From contig OX438747.1 of NCBI GenBank assembly GCA_949316235.1, positions 6,004,924-6,068,923 of the forward strand: a stretch of DNA of 64,000 nucleotides, read 5' to 3'. Below are positions 54,111 through 64,000 of the stretch, piece by piece; the stretch's first letter is position 1, and each line of letters opens with the position of its first letter. This DNA is from Oegoconia quadripuncta (lineage: Eukaryota; Arthropoda; Insecta; Lepidoptera; Autostichidae). Made by a program: the position numbers and the translations under genes. The notes below the pieces were generated by a model. That model was not told where the DNA came from and did not search any database. It saw nothing but the letters and a program-made list of their open reading frames with translations.

Positions 54111-55779
54111 TATACAATGTGTCCCGGAGAGAAGTGACCAGCGGGCGTAGTTTGAAAATTTATACAAAATTATCGATAAATCATTTAAATTTAGAGACCT
54201 AACTGCTTTTGTTTTTTAAAAATTGTTAATTCTTTTTTTTTAATAGACATCTCTGACCTTCTGCACTATTTTAGTCATAATTTCTTTGTTTTTACGTCTT
54301 TCCCAATTCTTTTTTTTTAATTCAGTGCTGTTATTATTATTCATCAAATTAAGTTATGAAAATTATCCCAAAACAAATAAATAATTTATTAAAAAAGAAA
54401 TAAACTTAAAATTCGACCAACAAAACTGTATTTCTTTAAGTTTAAAAATAAAAAAACGAAAAATGTCCCTATAACATCATGTTTTTTTTTAATTATTATG
54501 ATACTACATGATATTCTCAAAAATATCCTCGAACAATGTTTTCAGTTATTTCAAATAAATGTGAACGTACGAGACATTGAAATTGACCTTTTATGCTCCA
54601 GTAACTAGATAGAGATAAGTTTAAAAAAATGAAAGTAATGTTTTAAGCAGTTTATTTGCACATTTAAGTGTTTTGTTATTACAATGAATCATTTTGATTT
54701 TAACATGATAGTTTAATAATAAATAAAAGATACTTAATTTGTTAAAATGGTTGTTTATTAAGAAAAATCAGGTAATTAATTAATTATGTTTTCAAAATGA
54801 CCGCCGTCAGCGGTTATGCAGGCCAGGGCCCTAAATGACATCCTTAGTGTAGTTCGCCTTATTTCTGCATGATTCTGCGCTATTTCTGCGGCAGCAGCAT
54901 CGATTCTCTGTTTCAGCTGGTCTCTTGAAATTATTGGCACAGCATAAACTTTTTGCTTCATGTAGCCCCAGAAATAATAATCAAGAGGCGTCAAGTCTGG
55001 TGACCTCGGGGGCCATGCTACTGGACCGCCTCTGCCAATCCATCTTGGATAATTTTCATTGGCCTGGCCTGCATAACCGCTGACGGCGGTCATTTTGAAA
55101 ACATAATTAATTAATTACCTGATTTTTCTTAATAAACAACCATTTTAACAAATTAAGTATCTTTTATTTATTATTAAACTATCATGTTAAAATCAAAATG
55201 ATTCATTGTAATAACAAAACACTTAAATGTGCAAATAAACTGCTTAAAACATTACTTTCATTTTTTTAAACTTATCTCTATCTAGTTACTGGAGCATAAA
55301 AGGTCAATTACAATGTCTCGTACGTTCACATTTATTTGAAATAACATAAAACATTGTTCGAGGATATTTTAGAGAATATCATGTAGTATCATAATAATTA
55401 AAAAAAAACATGATGTTATAGGGACATTTTTCGTTTTTTTATTTTTAAACTTAAAGAAATACAGTTTTGTTGGTCGAATTTTAAGTTTATTTCTTTTTTA
55501 ATAAATTATTTATTTGTTTTGGGATAATTTTCATAACTTAATTTGATGAATAATAATAACAGCACTGAATTAAAAAAAAAGAATTGGGAAAGACGTAAAA
55601 ACAAAGAAATTATGACTAAAATAGTGCAGAAGGTCAGACATGTCTATTAAAAAAAAAGGATTAACAATTTTTAAAAAACAAAAGCAGTTAGGTCTCTAAA
55701 TTTAAATGATTTATCGATAATTTTGTATAAATTTTCAAACTACGCCCGCTGGTCACTTCTCTCCGGGACACATTGTATA
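54111..55779. mobile_element. Fold-back mariner-type element, 1,665 bp
   Basis: The element is 54113-55777 with TA on both sides. Arms of about 716 bp (54113-54829 and 55062-55777) are reverse complements with few differences, leaving a centre of about 232 bp. The ends are 'tacaatgtgtcccggagaga'. Each arm carries, from inside to out, the last ~18 transposase codons, the 3' untranslated part and the terminus. The 5' end of the transposon is therefore replaced by an inverted copy of its 3' end. It cannot encode a full transposase, but both ends look intact. Confidence 0.92.
54776..55093 (-). pseudogene. Mariner-superfamily transposase C-terminal fragment
   Basis: A 105-codon minus frame ends naturally at 54776-54778. 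Key residues are WIGRGGPVAW, then PPRSPDLTPLDYYFWGYMKQ and a C-terminal CITADGGHFENI. In IS630/Tc1/mariner proteins the PDLxPxD motif holds the third catalytic Asp. The first two catalytic Asp and the DNA-binding domain are absent. The frame's first ~10 codons come from the inverted arm and are not original protein. The authentic part begins near NENYPRW. It is a truncated relic inside the fold-back element. Confidence 0.88.
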
Positions 55780-56890
55780 TCAAGTTTCATAATGATAATG
55801 AATGCACAAATTATTCGAACAGCTTTTTGTTTAATGCATTTGAAAACATTGATATTGGGTATAAATTTATAAATAAAAAAATAAATAAAACCCCCGAGAG
55901 AATCAATCGATGATTATATAAACCAAACATGTTTTAAAGCTTAACCGATTTCCATCAAACATTGTTATGAAAATAATAACCGTTTTTTTTAACGGTTTGG
56001 CGCAACAATGGTACCACAGATATATATAGACTTTAGATACTCAGACATAGGCTTTCTCTCAAACATTACTACCTGTATTTATACATATACACTCCACAAT
56101 AAAACACTCTGCTAATAAGTTTTTGTGTAAAAGTATTTTTATTCTTTAATAATAAATTACAGATTGGTTCCTCCATTAAACCATATTTAACGATTGTACA
56201 TGCATCTACTGTATCAGGCTTAACATTGTTACAGTTTAATTAATTTGTGACCGATGATGTGTGTTTAAAATTACAAATGATTAATGATTAGTTTGAATAT
56301 GACATTATGTTGTGAACTTGTTTGTGGTCCTAATTAATAAATTGGAAAAAAAAAAAAAACAGAAACACGACAGAAAATTGTATTTTTTTTTCAAACCCCA
56401 TTTAATCATAATATCTTAATTTATTTATTGACATCACTACCTTAATTATAATAAACATCGTTGGCGTAATTGTATGGAACTAATAGTGTTAATAATAATA
56501 TGAACTAAATAAATCAAATATTACCTTCATTGAACTATTACAAATTTGTGAAATATTAAGTTATATTATGCGTTTTGTGTCGGAATCAGTGGAAAACGAG
56601 TGCGTTGTGTCTTTAATATGTGATACCGTTAAACGGTGATACAAGTTAGGAGCAGACGACTTCAGCAAACCGTTAATAATTCCAATTATTAGGGTTGCGT
56701 ACATCATTTTGGAAAACGGATCCGTTATAGGATCACTTTATTGTCCGTTTGTCTGCCTGTCCTAGTGTCAAGGCGTATTAAACAACTAATACAAGTACCT
56801 AGTAAGATTAAACGCATTATCGTAGATAGGAGGGTGTATATTAACCGCTTCTGTGGCTCATTGTAAATCAGGGGTCGCGCGCGGTCCCCA
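55780..56890. other. Unassigned; repeat E-like piece
   Basis: Positions 55860-55990 resemble reverse repeat E ('gcttaaccgatttccatcaa'). The remainder is AT-rich without exons that I can recognise. Confidence 0.4.
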
Positions 56891-57140
56891 TGTTTAGTAC
56901 TCCGTTTGGTTGGTGGTAGGGCATTTTAAATGTCCGCCTGGCTAGCTACCACCGTCTTATCTAAATCTGCCGCCAAGCAGCAATGTTAATAGCATTCTTG
57001 TGTTTCGGTTGACAGAGATAAATAGCCAGTTCCCCAAATAAGTTGTGGTTTCCGTGTCAGTACGTTTCCACCTTCGGCTTCATCTTCATTTAACATCAGG
57101 TCTGATTGCGGTCAAGTCCTAACCCGTTATGCACAAAATA
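56891..57140 (+). mobile_element. SINE-C copy
   Basis: 'tactccgtttggttggtggt', 'gtccgcctggctagctacca' and the tail 'aacatcaggtctgattgcgg'. Confidence 0.88.
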
Positions 57141-58204
57141 AAATATTATTTAAAATTATGTGGTACAGTAGGAAAGAAGGTCAGTTAAGTGCGAGTTGGA
57201 CTAGTGACTTCGAGGATTCCGTACATGATATCACCAATGACAAACTTTTGAAGGCCATTTCAAAATTTCAAGTTAAAATTAATAACGAATACTACGGTGT
57301 GCGGTTTCATAGTGCTGTAAATCGTTGAAGTTTCTAGTGCAATGCAATCATAAGATTCGACCATTCAAAGCGTATTTTAAAAGTAAAAGTCTCACTCACT
57401 GATAGACAATCAAAACTTATGAGGTACCCTGGTACAATCTTGTAGTTTGACATCGCGGGAGGGGTTTTAGCATAAGTGAAGTGAACTTAACTCTTCAAAA
57501 CTCGTGTGGAACTGTTGCGAGATAAATCATTAGATTGTCTAAGTAAACATATATTTAAGTTTATCTCGTTAATAACTTTGAATATTTAGGAAATGCCCTA
57601 GTAAACTTATGTTTAAGTATATCATCTACATCTAGGTAAACCAAACCAACTGTGTTGAAAGTTATTTTCGAAACGGTTTATCGGTTCGCCATACATAACG
57701 CTCCGCTTAGGTATTCAATTGAATGTCTAATTTAACCTTCTACCTACAACATATCAACATTTTTTTATATTTGTGCTTGAAACGTCTCGGGGGAGTTAAA
57801 TATTAAACTCCACAGATGTATCACGTATAGAATAAGGCGCGGGCAAAAACTAAATAGAAAAATTGTAATGAAATCACAGCACTTTCAAAAACAGACCAAA
57901 ATCGCTGGCAGGTGGTTATTTGGATGGTGGAGTTAGGGATTGTAGACGCCCTTGATCGAGCGGTGACCGCGGGCGCACAGTGCGCACACGCATGGTACAC
58001 ATACTGCCGTTACGTGAGATATGTCTGATCAGCCGCACCGCACTCTATGGCGTCATTAGAACATAACCACAAACTGTTCTATATGTTACGCAATTATTTA
58101 AACATAATATAGAAACGCAATACGGCTTTAGTTTCCCACGCTCTACAAAGAGGTGACTCCCAAAATATCATCTTTTACCATCTCCACCATTTGAAATCCA
58201 GGTT
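57141..58204. other. Unassigned; repeat E-like piece
   Basis: Positions 57625-57700 resemble repeat E. No gene is seen. Confidence 0.4.
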
Positions 58205-58445
58205 TACAAAACGGAGGTTGCGGGTTCAATTCCCAGCGTGCACAGGTTTAGTACTCGGTTTGGTTGGTGATGGCGCATTTTTAAATGACCGCCTGGCTAG
58301 GTACCACCATCTGATCTAAGTCTGCCTCCAAGTAGTAGGTAATGTTGATAGTATTGTTGTGTTCCGACTCTTCGAGATGAGATATCCAGTCCTCCAAGTA
58401 ATTTGGGGGTTCCGGATAGGTCAAGCGCTAACCCGTCGTTTATAT
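58205..58445 (+). mobile_element. SINE-C with partial tRNA-like head
   Basis: Head remnant 'aaaacggaggttgcgggttc' and 'aattcccagcgtgcaca', then 'ctcggtttggttggtgatgg' and the rest of the body to 'gctaacccgtcg'. It confirms the head-body join seen on the minus strand at 19617-19860. Confidence 0.85.
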
Positions 58446-58554
58446 AATAATATTAAAAAATGATAAAACATCCACTGTTTACTTTCCGAAATATAGAGAA
58501 ATACACACGTGACATAAGGTGAGACTATCGCCATTGAAATCTATGGATATTTTT

Positions 58555-58740
58555 CGTTTAAAGTCTCTTAGTCGCCTTTAATTCACCCACGAAAACAGAC
58601 GGGTTGGTTTAATTTTTTTACGTGGCGGAAACCACACCGTACCCACAGGAAGAAATTTTTTTCTTTTTCTTAGATGTCCACCCGCAAACTGTACTATTCG
58701 CTTTCCGTGGATGTCGTAAAAAGCGACTTCTCTAAACGAC
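58555..58740. repeat. Repeat D pieces in both orientations
   Basis: 'agtctcttagtcgcctttaa' and 'aaaacagacgggttggttta' (minus-type), followed by 'ccgtggatgtcgtaaaaagc' (plus-type). Confidence 0.55.
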
Positions 58741-59714
58741 GCATAATTTGAAATTTGTGGAAAGTTTCACACAACAATAGTATCCGTAGTTATTACTTTG
58801 TACAAAACACCGAACAAGCGTAATTTCCTCGGGAGTTAGGTGTTTTAATATGTACCGTTCGTGCTTATGTAATATTAAATTGAACTTAAATGTTCATAAA
58901 TACACCATAAAGTTATATAAGTAAAGGAATACAGATTTTATGGGCTTAGGAAGCAATTAAACCAATTAAAATAAACGCTGTGTAATCGTATTTTTGAACT
59001 GTGGAAAAAATCGCGGAAATAATCGTTTTTTTCCGCCCAAACCTAAATAACTACTGTAGTTTTGAACATATATGGTTCAAGGATTACAGCACTGATTCAT
59101 GAGTTATGTCTGAGATATCGAAATGGTAAATTGTTAATTTATGCCCCGAATTATATTGGTAATTACTTCAGTCAGTGTCACGGCCGCAGTACTGTTCACC
59201 TCCGAATGGTGATGCCATTGCTGATCTAATAAATAATTTATTCATAATTATTAATAGTTGCACACATAAATGTCACATTCATTGTATGTATATGATACGT
59301 AAATAATATTTGGTATATTTATGCTTCATTAACGTGAGAACAACATGCTGACGGTGACAGTTCAATGTTTATTTATTATTTATTTTGGTCTTGTTCCTAA
59401 TTAAATTGGCATCGTGCTTCCGTTTCACATTTCAAGAGCAATAAAAGATGGTAGTTTTGCATATTTCTAACCTTGAGACTTGACATGTATATAAAGTGAG
59501 AGTCCGCACGTCAAGTCGCTCTGTGTTTGTAAAAGCATGCCCCGAAAAGGAAGAACTGCACAAGGAACTAAGGACATAGAATAAATATTAGTGGAGATGC
59601 GTGTAGAAAGAGCTCGGATAACTCATATTACATAAAATCTTATAAATACATAAATTACGCCTAGGGGTAGGCTGATACCACATACTTCCACTTGCTACGA
59701 CCCTGATGCACCTC
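58741..59714. other. Unassigned
   Basis: I see nothing supportable here. Confidence 0.4.
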
Positions 59715-60055
59715 TTTTGCTTCATTCACTCCCTTAGTGTTTGTGCATGCTCATCGGTCTAGGATCCACTTGACTTGAACTTTAAAATATCGCCGATTTG
59801 ATTCAGGTACGTTCGCCGTGGTCTTTCTATCAACACTACCATCCAGATTCGCTTCGTTGATCTTTTTCGTTAGACTTCTTTCATTCATCTTCAATTCTCT
59901 AATTAGACTAGACAGAAGAATGTGTTTTTCTAAGTCACCCCACTCATACTTCTCAATGATCTCCTTTCCGCTGCTTTAAGTATACTTTCATGCTTCTTCT
60001 GTCATACTCAGCATTCACCCCTAGAAATCAGTGTTGGAAGAACTCTCCGCCATGA
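59715..60055 (-). mobile_element. LINE C-terminal remnant (NERSLTKKI type)
   Basis: The minus strand reads GDLEKHILLSSLIRELKMNE, RSLTKKINEANLDGSVDRK and, after a frameshift, text meaning NEAKEVHQGRSKW. These follow the order RMNExRLTKKIxxAxLDGSVGRGRPRxTY ... NEAKEVCKDRxKW in a common moth LINE. It is 5'-truncated and frameshifted. Confidence 0.7.
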
Positions 60056-60097
60056 ACATAAAATAAAAAATACATAGGTATCACGTATCACCGAGTA

Positions 60098-60233
60098 CTC
60101 AAGCGCAGGTTATGACCCATTGAGCAGAATCTGATGTTAGTATTAGGTCCTTCCTTACCTATGAAATTGGTGTTTTGTATGAAGAATTTCATTAAGGCTG
60201 TTTTTTCCATACAAACATTTTTGATTTTTTTTT
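60098..60233 (-). repeat. Dispersed repeat, inverted partner of 1-130
   Basis: 'ctcaagcgcaggttatgacc', 'cagaatctgatgttagtatt' and 'ccatacaaacatttttgatt' are the reverse complement of the first 130 bases of the window. A short related piece, 'ccaatttcataggtaaagac', follows at 60538. Confidence 0.8.
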
Positions 60234-61909
60234 GGGAACGGCAAATCCAAATTTAGCTAAACTTTGTGTGTATTATCGGATAACATTAAGTATAGGCAGC
60301 GTTAATTTTTAAAAGTAACCGCTTTATAAAACTTTCAGCGAATCTAAGAAATTATTATGGGAAGCACATGAAAAGAGCTCTGTTCAAATTTTTTTTCATG
60401 AGATTTAGCCCAGAAATTAAGAAATATTTCATGTGAAACCTTGAAATAATATTCCATTTTCCAAATAAAAAACAAATTTGGATATAGCTTTGAAAATTGC
60501 AGAAATTGGTACATACGATTAACGAAGAAAAAAAACTCCAATTTCATAGGTAAAGACCCAATATATTGGATTCTATAATTCTATACCTCTGTAAATCATA
60601 ACATTCATAACCTATAAACTTTGCTTTATACGTCCGATCCTACTATTGGATCGGACGTGCATTGCATGTTTAAACAAAATAATGGCTCCAACGCCTTCCG
60701 ATAGTCGGATCAGACTATCGCATTCAAATATCTCATGGAAAAATCTGACGTATTTTCCCGGTTTTAGGAATGGCGCTAGTCCACTTTCCACTTTTCATAT
60801 TATTTTTACTTTTTATTATCTATCAGAATATTGCATCGGATTCGTACGTTACACACAAGTTCTAGAAACAAAAACATTATCCTATCTAGCTATCCGCCTA
60901 ATTAATCTTTTTGGACGGAAAATTCCCGATGAAACAAATTAAATATTATTTATTTAAGAGCCCTGCTCTTGTCGGTGGAGTTTTTTCCTTAGCTCTCTGC
61001 TCTCCGCCTTCCTCTTGACTTTCTGATACGACACGACGTTCAACTTCTCTTTTATCTGCTACATGTGGCTTATTCTCGGTTTTCCTCTTTTTCTTTTCCT
61101 CTCTATTCTATTCCTTCTATTATGGATTTGATGAAATGATCGTGTCGAAATGGCTAAACGGGTAAAAAGATATTTAACTTTTAACCATTGACTTTTATAA
61201 TATGGTGTATGGACCGGGTCGTTCAAATAGCGAAAATGATACCACTTCATTATTGGTGTTAAAACGGGAGTTTGGAACCAATGGGAACTCGGTCACATAC
61301 CGACTTCGTTCGCGACCAAAACATACGAGTATCTTTTAAGTATAACAAACATAATGTATTACTCGTAAGACTCATTTTTTTTGGCTATTTGTTCTCAACA
61401 GTCCTAGATCTCGAGGATTCTAAGAGATGGCGCTGTTTTATTGACTAAGAAAAGGGCGAAAAAAATTTGTTTGCGCGACCATATCATATAAATCAATGCT
61501 TTTAAATAGAAAAAAACATTAGGGACAGCCTATCTAATCTCTTTGTCCGAACACAACAATGCTCTTTATATTGCTACTGTGTGCTGATCGATTATTAAGA
61601 TAAACACATATTGGCAGCTGTAGCCACATGTATTTTTAAAAGCACCATTTACCTGAATTTGTAAGTTGTACTTCATTTACCATAGCAATTATAATAAGTA
61701 GAAAATTTTGGAAAATCCCACAGGTTACTGTATATTATTATTTTTGAATTTGTTATATTGTTTTCGAATTTTGTAAGATATACTTTGTTCAGTTGTGTTG
61801 GAAGTTATTGTATGACTGAAGTTACAAATAAACGATTTAGTATAGGCACTAAAGCGTTTATTTATTTAACTGGATGATGTATGTATCATTCAGATAAATA
61901 AATCAAAGT
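60234..61909. other. Unassigned
   Basis: The 98-codon plus frame at 60646-60942 has no domain or splice context. No gene is supported. Confidence 0.4.
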
Positions 61910-62105
61910 GTTAAAAGCTAAATATTTTCGAAACGGGTTAACCTATTTCCATCAGCCATACAGACAGCAGACATTCCCCCGAGGTTAATCTAAAATATAA
62001 AAAATAAATTAGAAAACCCTCGTATGACTAGGTATCATCGAAATACATCAAAAACTGTGTTAAAAGCTAAATATCTTTTAAGCCCTTCAAGCATTTCGAA
62101 GATAT
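61910..62105 (-). repeat. Repeat E-like copy
   Basis: 'gctaaatattttcgaaacgg', 'gaaaaccctcgtatgactag' and 'catcgaaatacatcaaaaac' follow the reverse orientation of E at 31000-31080. Confidence 0.6.
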
Positions 62106-62289
62106 TTAATTTGTTTTATTTCAATTTACATTTTTAATGCAGTTTGCAGTCAATGGTGATCTATCAATTATCAATAAGTGCCCCATTCAACTTGAACTAT
62201 GACATAACTTATAGAGTAAATGAGTCAGAGGTCGCCAGCCACAGTATAAATAATGTTACGGTAGAGGTACTTTATTTAAATATTAAATA

Positions 62290-62442
62290 TCAAATGTTAA
62301 TAGCATTGTTGTGTTTCGGTTATCAGAGATAAGATAGCCAGTAACATGGGGTTGTCGGGTCAGTACGCTACCATCTTCGGCCTCATCTTCACTTAACATC
62401 AAGTGTGATTGAGGTCAAGTGCTAACCCGTTGTGCATAAAAA
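62290..62442 (+). mobile_element. SINE-C 3' half
   Basis: 'gttaatagcattgttgtgtt', 'tatcagagataagatagcca' and the tail 'ttgaggtcaagtgctaaccc', followed by an A-run. Confidence 0.85.
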
Positions 62443-62445
62443 AAT

Positions 62446-63444
62446 CGATAGTAAAATTATTAATTCTACTAATAAAGAAGTTGGAGCGTTATATAATTGA
62501 CTCTTATCGTCGACGACTCGATCTTCGCTAAATTTATACGGGTCTATCGCGATGACCATACCTGCGATGAGTGATAGACAGACATCACTGCGACAGCATC
62601 TGTGGTCTGCGCACTTGAAAATTATCAAAGCTTGAATAGTACTGAAAAGTTTAAACTCCGAAAGTACTAAACTGCGATCTGACAGAACGGAGTATTGAGC
62701 TTTCTTATACTGTTGATTTCTCAAAGGCTGTTTAAATTAAAAATGCCAAGCTAATTGCAACTTTTTTTCGCTGGTGTGCTTAGAATTACGTCTTGAACAA
62801 AGCAAAGTAGTGAATTTTAAATTTCGCATGTCTAAGGCGTTTGGGTCTCAAAAGTCGGTACTCAATATCACATTTTCTTTTCTCCCCACATTATGCGTAG
62901 ATATATGTAGTTGCGTAATACATGTAAGTTATTATGAAATTAATTATGAAAAATTATTGTACTTAAAGCATTTGTAAGACTGTTTGTTTCTTTTAAAATT
63001 AATAAAAAAAATAACTTAGAGACATTTTAGATGGGTAACTGGAAACTAATGAAATATTTATTTAGGTAATCCTAAAAAAAAAACAGTTAATAAATTCGAT
63101 GCTCATCTGGCGGAGATATCCCGGGGATTTACATTAAACATTTTACAATAATACAGTCGAATTTTGAATTCGGTTCCTACTACGGACGCTATAAATAGAG
63201 CCATTACTATGCTTGTTGACATTTTCAGTTCAACACCGCACTCACGAAGCACGCAATTATTGGTTTACTTTAGATAATATTCTCCGATACAGACCCTGTT
63301 ACGGTGAATTACACCTGTTAGTTAGCGCGTCCCACAAATTGAGATTTATATACGTAACGGTCACGTTTATGTTTAGTCAGGTATCTCTGTGAACCACGAT
63401 TAGCCTACGCAAGTCGAATATCAATTGCATTTACAGAATAATGC
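62446..63444. other. Unassigned
   Basis: I see no gene or clear repeat. Confidence 0.4.
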
Positions 63445-63620
63445 CATCTCTAACCTGCGTAGCATGACATTTGTCACGCACGACGTAGGAGTGAGAGTAG
63501 GATTGTTGTATATTCCGTCTTAGTGAATGAGCAAGATAAATATTATCTCGGGCGACATAAACGTTTATCGCGCCTATCATGCTACGGTTTCCGGTCTCTT
63601 TCCGATACCTAATTATGTAT
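63445..63620. mobile_element. Relative of the 15632-16076 TIR element
   Basis: 'gcgacataaacgtttatcgc' and 'gcctatcatgctacgg' match, in inverted form, 15700-15735. 'gtgaatgagcaagataaata' resembles the inverse of the 15750-15780 segment. The TIR ends were not found here. Confidence 0.5.
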
Positions 63621-63896
63621 CTTTGATTATCCAATGGAATTAGAGCTCCTGTAACTTTCACAAATGTCCTTGTTAAACTGTTATAATGTTTAACCCAACC
63701 CAAATGCTAATGTTTGGGTTATCTCCGATCACCCCATTTGATACAAAGATCGTGACATTGTGTATGTATAGAAATTAACAAAGACGGAAACAACTTTCCG
63801 GTTGTGTAATTCTTAAATGAAGGTTATGGCTATAAAATAGTCTAGGAATCATCATATAAATTTTGAAGACCTATTTAATGATACCGAACGATCGGT

Positions 63897-63966
63897 CGTT
63901 GTGGAGATCTTTTGGGGGAGGCCTTTGTCCAGCAGTGGACGTCTTTCGGCTGAAATGATGAAGATG
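63897..63966 (+). mobile_element. RTE-like LINE 3' tail
   Basis: 'gggggaggcctttgtccagc', 'agtggacgtctttcggctga' and 'aatgatgaagatgg'. It is the same tail as the reverse copy at 25259-25345. The first part encodes the final YVQQW-like residues of the LINE. Confidence 0.85.
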
Positions 63967-64000
63967 GTTCAATGATATGCCACTCAATATGGCCATCTCA

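Overview
This window looks like nuclear DNA from an insect, very probably a moth or butterfly (Lepidoptera). It is AT-rich, has no bacterial-style gene packing, and carries one spliced protein-coding exon in a dense field of decayed and fresh mobile elements. The lepidopteran assignment rests on recalled repeat families: tRNA-headed SINEs, RTE- and Jockey-like LINE 3' ends, a Lep1-like Helitron tail, and short TTAGG telomere-type motifs. It is inference, not a database result.

The only confident host gene piece is an internal aquaporin (MIP family) exon at 6238-6425 on the + strand. It has a good 3' splice site, a gtaagt 5' splice site and 62 whole codons covering the first membrane helix and most of the second. 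I could not find the preceding exon, or the following one that should carry the first NPA loop. The sequence to the right is therefore either a very long intron or runs beyond my ability to detect exons. No complete gene, rRNA, functional tRNA, operon, CRISPR array or phage is visible.

The rest is repeats. I use working names. SINE-A, SINE-B, SINE-C and SINE-S are four tRNA-derived families. LINE-J, LINE-K and LINE-F are non-LTR retrotransposon 3' ends. RTE-like marks fragments of the C-terminal LINE domain that carries the TRWTDD motif. D, E, G, P and Q are recurring repeats of unknown class. M and N are MITE families. Regions 1-6 kb, 8-14 kb and 16-20 kb are mostly old fragments. Region 20-35 kb is SINE-rich with nested insertions. 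Region 34.2-36.3 kb is a stack of recent events. Region 41.4-42.8 kb holds a 695-bp fold-back palindrome next to a 20-bp perfect GC palindrome. Region 50-52 kb holds two copies of a CTCAAG-rich MITE. Region 54.1-55.8 kb is a 1,665-bp fold-back mariner-type element made from two inverted copies of its own 3' end.

The most informative material is structural: fold-back elements with arms of 117, 319 and about 716 bp, insertions that can be placed to the base by target-site duplications, and a perfect 335-bp tandem duplication. I see no convincing new multi-gene system here.
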